DNA of 64,000 bases from Tetranychus cinnabarinus (Eukaryota; Arthropoda; Arachnida; Trombidiformes; Tetranychidae): contig WHVY01000001.1 of NCBI GenBank assembly GCA_022266195.1, positions 11,408,001 through 11,472,000 of the forward strand, written 5' to 3'. The stretch's first letter is position 1, and each line of letters begins with the position of its first letter. The notes under the pieces are model-generated. The model was not told the DNA's origin, ran no database searches, and saw nothing but the letters and a program-made list of their open reading frames with translations. A program made the translations under genes and the position numbers. Shown here one piece after another: positions 23,530-33,889 of this stretch.

Positions 23530-23820
23530 TATCGGGCAAGTAAGAAAGTTTGGCTGACAAGCGTATTGTTTGTTGAATGGCTTGAGGATTGGAATCGAGA
23601 ATTGGAAGAAAAGAAAGAGAAATTATTATTATTTATTGATAATTGCCCTGCACATAAAATTGATAGAAAACATGGAGTAATTTCAAAATTATTTACTTAC
23701 CTGTCAACACAACTAGTAGATTTCAACCTTTAGATGCTGGTATAATAGCGAATTTTAAGCATCACAATTTCACTGATTTGAATGTTTTCCTAGCTTCACT
23801 TATGTCAACAGTGGTTTGAA
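23530..23820 (+). pseudogene. pogo/Tigger-type DDE transposase fragment
   Basis: Reads DYRASKKVWLTSVLFVEWLE, then LLLFIDNCPAHKID with the second catalytic Asp. After a frameshift near 23700 it reads PVNTTSRFQPLDAGIIANFK, the conserved third-Asp block of Tigger/jerky/CENP-B-like transposases. The N-terminal DNA-binding domains and first Asp are missing. It ends in a stop just before a MITE insertion at 23824. Confidence 0.85.
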
Positions 23821-23913
23821 AGACTACGGGGTGTTAAGAAAGTTCGTTTGAGGGGAAAAAATCATTTCCCTTGCGCATCAAACCCATTTTTTGATGTTAT
23901 GGTTAGGAACCCG

Positions 23914-24191
23914 GGTAAGGCTTTACTTTTACGGACAAAGGCGTGAACTTTAAAAATCATCCAATGGTAGACGTCTTTTAAAAGCGCTCTTTATGAACAA
24001 TTGAATTAAATGAAGCTAATTAAGGCCCCAGGCCGACCTACGCCCACCCCACCCCAACCTTACCAAACCTAACCTAACCTAACCTAACCTAACCTGACCG
24101 ACCAACCAACAGCCCCTTGATCTAAATTACCTAACCAAAAAATCATATGTTTTAGTGTTCACGCCTTTGTCCGTAAAAGTAAAGCCTTACC
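23914..24191. mobile_element. hAT-type MITE (278 bp) with perfect 35-bp ends
   Basis: Ends begin GGTAAGGCTTTACTTTTACG and match inverted for 35 bp without mismatch. A perfect 8-bp target duplication GGAACCCG flanks it (23906-23913 and 24192-24199), as in hAT transposition. It sits inside the TA-flanked MITE, so it is the younger insertion, and it contains six AACCT units. Confidence 0.9.
24066..24095. repeat. (AACCT)6, arthropod telomere-type repeat
   Basis: Six perfect tandem AACCT units, the complement of the TTAGG arthropod telomere motif, inside the hAT-type MITE. Two further partial units flank it. Interstitial, not a chromosome end. Confidence 0.9.
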
Positions 24192-24259
24192 GGAACCCGC
24201 TATTGCTCAGCGCATTTTGATACTCCGTCCCTCACACGAACTTTCTAAACTCCCTGTAG

Positions 24260-25045
24260 TTTTTCTTACTAATTGTGAACAATACGATAATCTTTGGGCT
24301 GTGATTTGTCCATCAAGGGTGTTTTCGATGAAAAATGGATCGAGTTATCTAGATCCAAAAAATTCGATTCAGATCAATTTACATCGACATTTTTGAACTT
24401 AATATGTTCCAAAAATGATTTAAAGGCTGAAAAAACATTCACAGGTCAAAAAAAAGTCATCGGAAGTAAATCCAATTAACATTTCACCGGAAAAATCCAT
24501 TGAGACGTCACAAAACGTCACAATTTGTTGACATTGAATCGGATTCAATCTCAATAAATTTTTCATCGGAAAAACCTCATTTTTATAATTCTCATAGAAC
24601 CAGACAGATTTTTGGATTTAAAAAGTTAGTATTGTAAGCCATGCAAATTGAAATTCACTGTTAAACGTAACTCGTAACTTTTAACGTAAATGCGAGATGA
24701 AAAACAAATTGAATGTTATAATAAATATTGAATAATATTATTTTTCAGCAAATATTATATAATACACACGTTATATGCAAAATATATGCCTCCTCGTAAA
24801 ACTTTTCATTATAAAATGAATCACTAAAGTTTAAGTTAGGCTACGTTTAAGTTAACAAAAAAGGAACCTACCTAAGTTAATTTTTAGGTTCATCTTGAGC
24901 ACTTTAAGTTTGTAAAGATAAGAAAAAATAAGTTAAATCAGAAGTTCGATCTTATTGTCGCTTGCATTTATTTTTAAATCAAGAAAAAAAGGTCTTGATC
25001 CATGGTGTTTCAGAGCTATTTTAATTGAGATGTAATTTAGGTAAA
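24260..25045. other. Spacer between MITE and cystatin B
   Basis: An open stretch around 24270-24480 (+) has some codon-like structure but no recognisable family; it may be the remainder of the disrupted transposon. From 24588 it matches copy A of the cystatin block. Confidence 0.45.
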
Positions 25046-26630
25046 CTATTGGTTTCTTGTGTTTACCCATACATCAAAGACAACTGGTTCAGGTGCTCGC
25101 TGTAAACATATCAAAAATTAAAGTGTGAAACGATTGCTGAAAAAGAATGATTAAAAATGGTTAAATATACTCACAGCGCTATTGAATTGGCATTGATGCT
25201 TTTTGGGGTCATTTTGATGGCACTCAGTTTCGCGAATGGTCATTTCGATTTCAAATCTGTATCCAGAAATGAACTGTTTCTTAGCCACATCAACAGACAT
25301 CAATCTTTTGTAATGACCATCGTACTTTTTATTTCGTGTTTCAACGGCTTCCTCGGCGTACTTTTGAATCATCGGATCATCAACTGGAACCGGCACCCAT
25401 GGACTCTTAGCAGGGGCATGTCTGAAGTCATCTTCAGACTCTATCGCAGTTGTCTCTGATATTTGACCGCTTTCATTTGTCCATACAGCTGCAAATAAAC
25501 ATGAAAAGATTATGAGTTTTACGAGTTTCATTCTGAAGCTGATTTATAGTCAAGTTTAAACTATTCACAATCTTTTCAACTGGTTGAGTTTAATTTCATT
25601 TTTTCATTTCAACATTTATTAATTCATTTTAATAGTAATTTGATATTTACAGATTGTTGATAAATGTCGCTGAACTTGATTAGCAGCTATTCAATCTAAA
25701 AGATCTAGCAGTGATAATTGATTAGCGATGTTTCTGTAGATGTGTTTTACAATAACTTTCAAAAAGCTTTTCAGCAGAAATTGTTTCAATTAAGTAGATG
25801 TACTTTTAACAAAAAAACAATATGAATTTCAGGTATTTAATTGGACGGAATCAAGATCACTTTATTGGGAAAACAAATATTTTACATGAAAATGATGTCT
25901 TGAATTTCAAATCAACTGGCCATTTAAATTGAGCAAGTTTAGATTCCTTTGCCAATTAAATTAGCTTTCACCCCATTGTTGAATGGGGTGAAAAATCAAA
26001 CTTTGCCCTTTTATATTTTCTAATCAGAATCAGTTTCATTTCAAGATGTTGATCAATTCTAACATGAAACTAAAATCATGATTGGTGAAACTTGTTAAAT
26101 GCAAAATCCCAATGATACTTCCGATGGCAACTAAGGTTTGTTCAACATTTTGCTAACCAAGAAACAAGTTAACCAAATGGGTTCAAATAAAGTGGATAAC
26201 AATTGCATGAGTCTATCCTAATTAACCTCTAGTCAAAGAAGCTCCATAAGGATTTCAAGATTCATACGAGAGAAATGTCAGATTTCAGCATTTCAAATGT
26301 GTTGTTTCAAGTTACGCATAACACATAAAATGCCGTTCGCAGTTCAAGTGGTCCAATAAAAGGTTCAAACCCGAATTTTGATGCTAACACTAATAATCAA
26401 CATTGTTTATAAGAATAGACAATTTAATTTGACTCATGATTTAGTGGCATCTTACATGGTAGAAGGAAAGTTGCTTGGTAATTAATTCGACAGTTTCTAG
26501 TAAATTGAGCTTCTTTTAAATTCAAATATTTAATGTTACTAGACTTCAAAAGAGAAGATTTCTATGAAAATAAATATTTCCTTTTGCTATTCCCATGCTG
26601 ATCTTATTCGCTGCTCTTCGGGCTTGATTA
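24588..26630. repeat. Duplicated cystatin block, copy B
   Basis: Direct-orientation partner of 11631-13236 plus 15191-15350. It carries the uninterrupted target site GGTAATTA (26477-26484) of the palindromic element found in copy A, and a private 119-bp segment at 26307-26425. Confidence 0.87.
25046..25531 (-). CDS. Secreted cystatin-like protease inhibitor, copy B
   Basis: Paralogue of the gene at 12.0-12.5 kb with the same two-exon layout. Exon 1 is 25531-25175 (donor GTGAGT) and exon 2 is 25099-25046; 136 residues. The signal peptide is nearly identical (MKLVKLIIFSCLFAAVW). The inhibitory loop is QFISG (86-90) instead of QTLSG, the N-terminal segment lacks the glycine seen in copy A (KSPWVPVPV), and the C-terminus differs after the shared FDVWV (NTRNQ against KGD). 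Cysteines 104 and 114 are kept. Changes at all three protease-contact regions suggest altered specificity or relaxed constraint. Confidence 0.82.
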
Positions 26631-27605
26631 AATTATCTTAAATTAGATAAATCAAGAAAAAAAGGCATAACTTACCCTAAAAGATGATATTTTTTACACT
26701 TGTCACAGTTTAAACCAAAGAAAACTGGTTATTTTCCTGATTTCAATTTCCAGTACTTCGCATTAAAGTGACATTGTTGAAATCATAAACTCCTAAAGCA
26801 TAAAACTGGTGTTTTGTCTCTTTTTTAGCTATTTAATACAATCAACCATCAGCTGATTAACTTGAATAAAACTAATAAATCTCTGGAAAATTACTGCTCA
26901 TTTCTGATGCTCATCTTCATCAAGAAATGCGGTTAAATAAGTGAGACTTAAAAAGAAATCTGTCGCCATTTTAAAAATGGTTGTTGGATAAGTTGAACTT
27001 TTAGTAATTTGTTTACTAGCTTTACCAAAAGTAACTCTTTCTTTTTCCCTCTTTTTTTGTTTATCTTAACAAACACTATTTTTTGTTAAAATGCGCCAAA
27101 TTGCCATTTCATGTTTCATCTCTTACAGCTTAATTTTATTAGTGATAAATTGATTCAGAGCTACTTGATTAATTGCCAAAATTTTTAGCCATTTGCTTAC
27201 GTTCCTTGCTCCTAACCCAGCAGTATTTACTGATTTCCAATTATTTCTATATTTCATACTATTTTGGTTATCTAATGTTAACATTTACTCTCACTTTAAT
27301 CAACAATCTCGGTGTTACATCAAACAAGGAAATTATCGTTGGATTAGCCGGATATCCTTCATCTTCTTCACTCTTTTTTTGTGTGTGTACATTTTCTTAT
27401 TATTTTTATCTTTCCCATCAAAAGTAATGCAACAAGTTGGACCAACTTTTTTTCAAAGAGACTTGTCAGTGATTTACACCTTTCTAAGGCAACAACAGCA
27501 ACACTTGAGTAGAAATTTTTATCCATAACAGGAAGATCCCAACAGTTTGAAGAGTTTTTTTCCATTCATCATTATATTCTCACTGTATAAACACCAATAA
27601 CAATC
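26631..27605. other. Upstream region of the SMB-domain receptor
   Basis: About 1 kb, T-rich, with short overlapping ORFs that lack start context or family resemblance. It probably contains the receptor promoter and 5' UTR. Confidence 0.5.
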
Positions 27606-29990
27606 ATGCAGTTACTCATCACTCTTCAAAATATACTTTTTATTTTTATTGTTCTAGTGACGCAAGGAAAAATCTCTGTATCAGTATCTACATTATCACC
27701 ATCATCTTCAATAGTTGAAACGATTGATATTTCATCCGATTGGAAACAAGTGAGAAATGAATCTCGTCGTATTGGTGTCTACAATCTCTGTAAGGTCCAC
27801 TTTAATACTGGACGTGACCTTTGTAATAAAACTGTTTTAGAAGGAGAATTGACTTCTGAATCTTCAGATTTTTATCCGGAAAACTGTCATTGTGATGATG
27901 ATTGTGTCCAATTTAACGATTGTTGTATCGATAAAGTTGCTAGTTCTGCCTTCAAATTATCAAACTTTGATCCCACAAGCCCTAGTCAGCCTTGGTCTTG
28001 TGTAGACTTGCCGATCTCGTTACATGGACTCTATGCCTTTAAACAATGTAAACCATCATTTCGTTCAAGTGAAATTGAGCATCTTTGCATTTCAGAACCT
28101 AAATCATTTCTTCAATGGCTACCGGCATTTAGTTCCTCATCGGGAATATTCTATCGTAACTTATTTTGTGCTTTTTGCAATTTAGATCATGACAGTCTTC
28201 ATAATTGGAACTTGACAATTACATGTGATCACAATACATCGATGTTGGATATCACCCCTTACATCAATGAGAAACATTTCAATTATTCAACTGGATTATG
28301 GGAGTTTATCGCTCCTGATCTCGGAAATGATCAATATAATGGTGTATTTATTGATAATAAATGGAGATGTAAACCTTCACTCCCAGAATTGGAACAATAT
28401 GATAGTAGAAGTAAATTTGGCACTCGCTCCTGTCAACCTGTCATTGATTCATGTTCAACTGATTGGACTGATCCAATTATAGCAAGCAAATGTTCAGCTT
28501 ATACCTTTCTTGTAGGTCTACCTTCAACTAAAACAATTTATCGCAACACTTTTTGTGCCCGTTGTAATTATGTCCCGCAGTCTAATTTAAGACGTCTTGA
28601 TTGTGATCTGAACAAAATGGCTGGTCCAGCTCGTTCTCCAACATCATTTACCTATGTTTCTCTTCGTCAGTTGTTTGATGTTTCAGCATATTCATCTTGT
28701 TCACTTACTCAATATCAAATTTATAATCCAGCAAGTCAAAGTTGCATGACTGTTCGTTGTGATGTCAACTATACAGTTAACCCTGAAACAGGACGCTGTG
28801 AATCAATAACACGAGATAAGGATGGAACCACTCTAAGATCTGATTGTTTACGCATCTTTTTCGAATCATCTGATTACACTTTAAACTCTGATGGTTCTAT
28901 TTTATTGAAGGAACGTTCAACGCAGCTGGAACATGGATTGTATCAAAACTTTACTCAAATAGATTCCGTCACTGGAACTAAAATTGAAGGAATTTTAACC
29001 TGTTATGATGAACATCGTCTTCATTACTCATCTCCGATGTACTCTAATTATATACAGGGAATACTATCTATAATAACTTCAGCCCTGTCAATTTTGGGGT
29101 TAACAGCATACTTAACTGTGACTTGTTTAGTTCCTAAACTGCGTAATCTTCGTGCTCGAATGCTTATGTGTTTATCAGGATCTTTACTAGCAGCCAATGT
29201 GGCCTTAATTTGTGGCTATTTAGCTCGTCCAGCCTTGAATGAATCAGATGACAATATTGTTCCTAATACCCGAGGCTCTCTTTTCTGCGTGATTACAGCA
29301 ATTAACATTCATTACTGGTACTTGGCATCATTTGCTTGGATGAATGTTATGGCTTATGATGCATGGAAGTCATTTAAACGAACCCATGAACGCCTTTCCA
29401 ATTCAATGGTCCATTTTCTTAAATATTCACTCTATTCATGGTTACTTCCAGCCTCAGTGGTTTTAATTTCTGTTTCATTTGACCTTTCCAATATACCTTT
29501 TGACTATCGCCCCATGTATGGTCATCGTATATGCTGGATAAGCCAGCGTAAATCATTACTAGCCTTTTTTGTGGCTCCTGTTTCTACAATTATTGTTATT
29601 AATGTTGTCTTTTTTAGTTTAACCACTTGGTTTTTATATCGAACCAAACAATCAACTCGAATAGTGGTCAATTCAAAAAGTCAAGAAAATTCTCAACGTT
29701 ACTCGCTTTATGTACGCCTAGCTACACTCATGGGCTTAACTTGGATTTTCTGGTTTTTTGCAGCTTTCTCTGGAATCAATCTTCTCTGGTATCTTTTCAT
29801 CATACTCAATGGTCTTCAAGGAGCTTTTATTTTCTTTTATTTCACTTGTAAGAAAGAGGTTTTTAAAGCTTTACAAGAACGAATCGGTTTTCTTATTCAT
29901 GGACACGAAGTTGTCTCTGGAAGTTCATCAAGCCGAGCAACAAGAAGTGCTTCACTTTTACCTCAATCATCTTCAACTACCCTGCAATAA
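27606..29990 (+). CDS. Somatomedin-B-domain family B (Methuselah/adhesion-like) GPCR
   Basis: Intronless 794-residue plasma-membrane receptor. The signal peptide is at 1-25 (LLITLQNILFIFIVLVTQG). Near 93-110, CHCDDDCVQFNDCCIDK fits the somatomedin-B cysteine pattern. The rest of the ectodomain (to about 475) is Cys-rich and N-glycosylation-rich, with a repeated motif: FYRNLFCAFCN (about 182) and IYRNTFCARCN (about 311). Seven hydrophobic helices follow from about 480 to 750, including SLFCVITAINIHYWYLASFA (helix 3), LATLMGLTWIFWFFAAFSG (helix 6) and FIILNGLQGAFIFFYFTC (helix 7), diagnostic of secretin/adhesion/Methuselah receptors. The tail is short and Ser-rich. Ligand unknown. No GPS autoproteolysis motif is evident before helix 1. 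Confidence 0.87.
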   Translation: MQLLITLQNILFIFIVLVTQGKISVSVSTLSPSSSIVETIDISSDWKQVRNESRRIGVYNLCKVHFNTGRDLCNKTVLEGELTSESSDFYPENCHCDDDCVQFNDCCIDKVASSAFKLSNFDPTSPSQPWSCVDLPISLHGLYAFKQCKPSFRSSEIEHLCISEPKSFLQWLPAFSSSSGIFYRNLFCAFCNLDHDSLHNWNLTITCDHNTSMLDITPYINEKHFNYSTGLWEFIAPDLGNDQYNGVFIDNKWRCKPSLPELEQYDSRSKFGTRSCQPVIDSCSTDWTDPIIASKCSAYTFLVGLPSTKTIYRNTFCARCNYVPQSNLRRLDCDLNKMAGPARSPTSFTYVSLRQLFDVSAYSSCSLTQYQIYNPASQSCMTVRCDVNYTVNPETGRCESITRDKDGTTLRSDCLRIFFESSDYTLNSDGSILLKERSTQLEHGLYQNFTQIDSVTGTKIEGILTCYDEHRLHYSSPMYSNYIQGILSIITSALSILGLTAYLTVTCLVPKLRNLRARMLMCLSGSLLAANVALICGYLARPALNESDDNIVPNTRGSLFCVITAINIHYWYLASFAWMNVMAYDAWKSFKRTHERLSNSMVHFLKYSLYSWLLPASVVLISVSFDLSNIPFDYRPMYGHRICWISQRKSLLAFFVAPVSTIIVINVVFFSLTTWFLYRTKQSTRIVVNSKSQENSQRYSLYVRLATLMGLTWIFWFFAAFSGINLLWYLFIILNGLQGAFIFFYFTCKKEVFKALQERIGFLIHGHEVVSGSSSSRATRSASLLPQSSSTTLQ

Positions 29991-30416
29991 TTACTCTTTA
30001 TTTTTGTTAAAATCGCACTTCACAATCTTTCAATTTTCATTGGTTGAAAACCTATCATCTTCATATCTTTATCAATATTGTATCTACTTATTTTAGCGTG
30101 AACAAACTATTGTTTGAATTTTATTTTGGCCCATATTGATTTTGTATTAATCTCAATTGGGTGCTAATCTCGAAAAAGACACTAATAAACAAATCAATTT
30201 AAAATTGAAAGCAATAAGTTTGGTTTATAAATCTTTTAATGTGAATAACAAAAGAGTATATTCATTTGTCGTAGAAAAATTTACATTTCAAAAAATTTAC
30301 TCGCAACAAATCTTTTGTCTTTTTTGTTTACAAGTTAATTAAAGATTTGGTTTCAGTTTAAACTTGATCTAAATTAGATTTTAATAGATTGATTAAACTT
30401 TCCAAAACTAATAATA
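29991..30416. other. Convergent 3' region, receptor and WDR33
   Basis: 426 bp of AT-rich sequence between two facing stop codons. No structured element seen; it should hold both 3' UTRs. Confidence 0.55.
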
Positions 30417-32970
30417 TCAGTGATGAATTTGACGATGATGTTCAGGTCCTGATCTATCCCAGTCCCATCTTTGATCATTTGGGTTACCTCTCATATCTCT
30501 TCTCCACCTAACATCGTTAGGCGGGTAATTGGGTCTCCAATGAAATTCATCAGGAGGTGGGGGAGGAGGACGTCTCCAAGGCGGTTCACAACCAGGACCT
30601 CTTGGTTCATAATTATGTCTCCTAAAGTCTTCATCTCTACCTCGATACTCGTCCTCCCTCCAACGCATATCACGTCTATGATAGTCAGGACCAGGCATGT
30701 CATTGTACATAGGGCCACCCATGGGCGGTGGTGAATGAGATGGCGGATGTTGATTACGATGAGAATATTTGTCTTTAGGGTGATGAGGAGGCATCGAATG
30801 TGGTGGAGGCATATGATGAAAACGATCATTATGCATGTTGTAGTGATAATCATTTCCACGACCCATATCATCTCGTCTCATGTGAGGTGGAGGCATTGGT
30901 CCACCAGGAGGCATACCTGGACCACTTGGACCTGGACCATGCATAGGACCATGTCCTGGTGGTGGACCTCCGGGATAGCCCATGTGACCATCCATGGGAT
31001 GATCCATTGGATGCGGTGGTGGACCAGGAGGATATTGATGAGATGGAGGTCCTAATGGTGGAGGTCCATGCATGTAGGGAGGTTGATGGGGACCATTTGG
31101 AGGCTGAGAGGATGGAGGATGAGGTTGCTGAGATGAATTTGAATTGATATGATGATGATGATGATCAGTATTGTACTGTCTATCGATATCATTAGGCGGT
31201 GCTATCACAGGATGAGATTTTCGATCAGACCATTGATTTTCAAACATTTTAGGAACAGGCTTGGAGAAGGGAACTTTACGCTGTTGGTTAGGTTGACCTT
31301 CGCCTTCATCCGTTTTGGTTTCGTTATTTGACTCAACTGGTAAACCAAGCCCGGGAATCGATTTATTCATAATCATTTCTTCTGGGAAATTATCTTCTTC
31401 ATTATCACCTCTTGTTATACCAGGAATTGACGGGTAAGCATCAACATCCTCATATTCAACTTCTTCTTGTCCTTTTGGCATAATATTAAGATTATATTTA
31501 TCACCCATTCTATCACCAGGACGATTTCTTGTCCAAAATTTGCTGCGAAAGAAAAAATTAAGTAAGAATTAATAAATAAAAAAGCGAATCAGCTTGAAAA
31601 ATTTTAAAAATTAGGATGAGTTAATAGAGGAAATAAGAATTAAAATACCAAGCCATTGAAAACTTACCAAGTGTGGTCATTAGAGCCAGATGCTAAAATA
31701 TGTCCTAAAGGATGCCAACTTAGCGACCAAACAACAGAATCATGAGCTAATTCCATGCCACCGACTTCTTTCTCCGTTCTATAGATACGCAAAAATTAAT
31801 TAAAAAATGTCAAATATAAATAAGCTATATCTTATCAATATGATCAAAAATTGATTTCGCTTACCCAACAAGCCAAAACAGGATAGAACCGTCTGAGCCA
31901 CCACTAGCAAAGAGAGATTCGTGGACTGGATGCCATGCTAAGCCTAAAATGAAAATAAAAGATTAATCAATTATTCAAAACAAAAAATTCAACGCAAAAA
32001 TAAACTTACAGCATGCTTCTTTTTTATGGCCCCTGAAAATTTGCATTTCTGTGGTAACATTTCGAATGTCAAAAATTTTAATTAAATGGTCTCTAGATGC
32101 AGTTAGAAGCCAGTTTCCATTTTGATTCCATTTTACGTCCATAACTGTACTTTTGTGAGCATGAATAGTTGCTAAATTCGTTCCGCTTCTGGAATCCCAT
32201 AACTTAATTGGCTGCTGACTATCTTTGCTTCCTGAAACAATAAGATCATACTCTGGATGCCAGTCAACTGCTTTAACGTCAGATCCATGGCCTCGAAGAA
32301 CTCTATCCTCACAACAAGAGAAAAAATCCCAGATCTTAATGGTTCCATCATCAGAACAGGTCGCAAATTTATTGCCTGACGGACTCATTGAAACACCTCT
32401 AATTGGATCATCATGTGCATGAAACATTTTTACATTATTCATATTACTTTGCCAGTATTTTACATAACCACCTTGATCAGCGGTAACCATCCACATATCA
32501 TTGGATGACCAAACCATAGCCCGAACAGCAGTATCATGAGCTTGCAGAATGGTTTCGAAATTAAAAGTCAGTCCATTCCAAAGGGTAAACTCTCCACTCG
32601 ATGCACCAGTAACCAGACGGCGACCTTCAGGAGTCCAAAGGACACAAAATATTGGACATCTCATTTTATTTGTTGAAGTACGAACAAATTTGGTTGTTAC
32701 ACAATTGACAGGATTGTCAACAAAAGACATGGGAGGTAGTAATTGGGGATAGTAACCAAAATCAGGCTGTATAACTCTCCTATCTAAATGGTTTTTAGTC
32801 CAAATCCTATTCTCCAGCATATTTACAATTGAAGAATTATAATCAACTGTTTTCCTGGCAATTGCTTTCCTCAACCGCTTACCATCAAACTCGGTTGCTT
32901 GATAAATTGGTGGTCGAGGTTGGAACGGTTGATGGCTATTTTTGCCCTCCTTCGGAGTCCAATTAGCCAT
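30417..32970 (-). CDS. WDR33: WDR33, polyadenylation-signal-binding CPSF subunit
   Basis: WD40 subunit of CPSF that, with CPSF30, recognises AAUAAA (homologue of yeast Pfs2). Four exons: 32970-32010, 31943-31865, 31778-31668, 31542-30417, with GTAAG-type donors throughout and consistent phases (EAC-CLAWHPVHESLF, LVG-TEKEVGG, NDHTC-KFWTRNRPGD). The N-terminal family signature is RLRKAIARKTVDYNSSIVNM, then seven WD repeats (for example TCSDDGTIKIWDF, SRDHLIKIFDI, SGGSDGSILFW). After KFWTRNRPGD comes a Gly/Pro/His-rich low-complexity tail, equivalent to the collagen-like region of the human protein but shorter. About 758 residues against about 1336 in human; the shortening is all C-terminal. Confidence 0.95.
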
Positions 32971-33368
32971 GATTATTAAAAAAATCTATCACAACAACAA
33001 ATGAAAGAAAACAAAAAAATATCTGAAGAAGGCAAAGCTGTTGAAATGTAGCTAAGCAACTGAAGTCCACCACCAAACGGATAAAACAACAACCAAAACA
33101 GTAAATCACATTGTAAACCACATGAAAATTAAAACATTAAATTAATCAGATGAAATTACTAAGACAATCAGAAAGTATCAACAAAAAAAGATTTAATAGA
33201 ATAAATAATAAAATTAAAAACGCACTTGAAGTAAAAATTCAATTCCTGATGACAGCTAAATTGTTTGGCGCTAAGTCAAGCTCCATCTATGTTATTCTTA
33301 CAAAATCATAAAAATCGGAGCAATTTACAAGTTTTGAATGAAAACACTTCATGAAATAATATACAAAC
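32971..33368. other. WDR33 upstream region
   Basis: About 400 bp of A-rich sequence before the MITE at 33369. No coding exon seen; presumed WDR33 promoter and 5' UTR. Confidence 0.5.
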
Positions 33369-33880
33369 GGTTTGGTCCAAATTCACCAATCTTTTAAGCT
33401 TTTAAGAAATAATCTCTTCGGGTTAAAAGTTAAAACTAAGTGTTAGAGAGCTAAAACTTTCATTCGTCGATATAAATTGGTAAATTGTAGGTACTCATCA
33501 ATGATAGAACATTTTTTTAAATTAATCGACAGTTCTCTTGATTTTGCGTCATCGGCCTCATAACTTGAGTCTCAATATTTTGAGAACGGCAGCACTTACA
33601 TTCATCATTCTTTCATCATTATGATTTAATTACTGACTATAACATATGACTAAATACCTAGAAAAATCTGAGCTGATTTATTTAATAATGAATATCATAT
33701 AGCCCATGATAAAATCTAATAATTGTTGAAAAAATGATGATTCTAGGTGCTTAAATTATCGAAATATTGATTTTGTATCTCATTTAATTTAAAAAATAAA
33801 TTTTTAGACCCAACGCTTAAACGCTTAACTCGAAGCTTATGTCTTTAAAGCTTAAAAGATTGGTGAATCTGGAACATACC
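33369..33880. mobile_element. 512-bp MITE with 9-bp target duplication
   Basis: The first 23 bases begin GGTTTGGTCCAAATTCACCA and match the inverted right end (GGTATGTTCCAGATTCACCA read inward) with three mismatches. Similarity then continues through CTTTTAAGCTTT. A perfect 9-bp direct repeat TATACAAAC flanks it (33360-33368 and 33881-33889), the size made by Mutator-like transposases. No coding capacity. It lies between the divergent WDR33 and PARP1 promoters. Confidence 0.85.
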
Positions 33881-33889
33881 TATACAAAC

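Larger units (their letters stand above)
23824..24259. mobile_element. Tc1/mariner-type MITE, host of a nested MITE
   Basis: Imperfect terminal inverted repeats of about 30 bp: CTACGGGGTGTTAAGAAAGT on the left, and CTACAGGGAGTTTAGAAAGT read inward from the right, both continuing into a TTCGT-GAGGG core. TA within each end fits a TA target. Without the nested insertion it would be about 150 bp. No coding capacity. Confidence 0.65.

Noticed and set aside
26341..26375. Possible tRNA (GGTTCAAACCC B-box-like word)
   Set aside because: No A box, acceptor stem or cloverleaf could be formed around it.
27173..27528. Overlapping ORFs upstream of the SMB receptor
   Set aside because: Different frames, no domain, and no splice site joining them to the receptor start; treated as 5' region.
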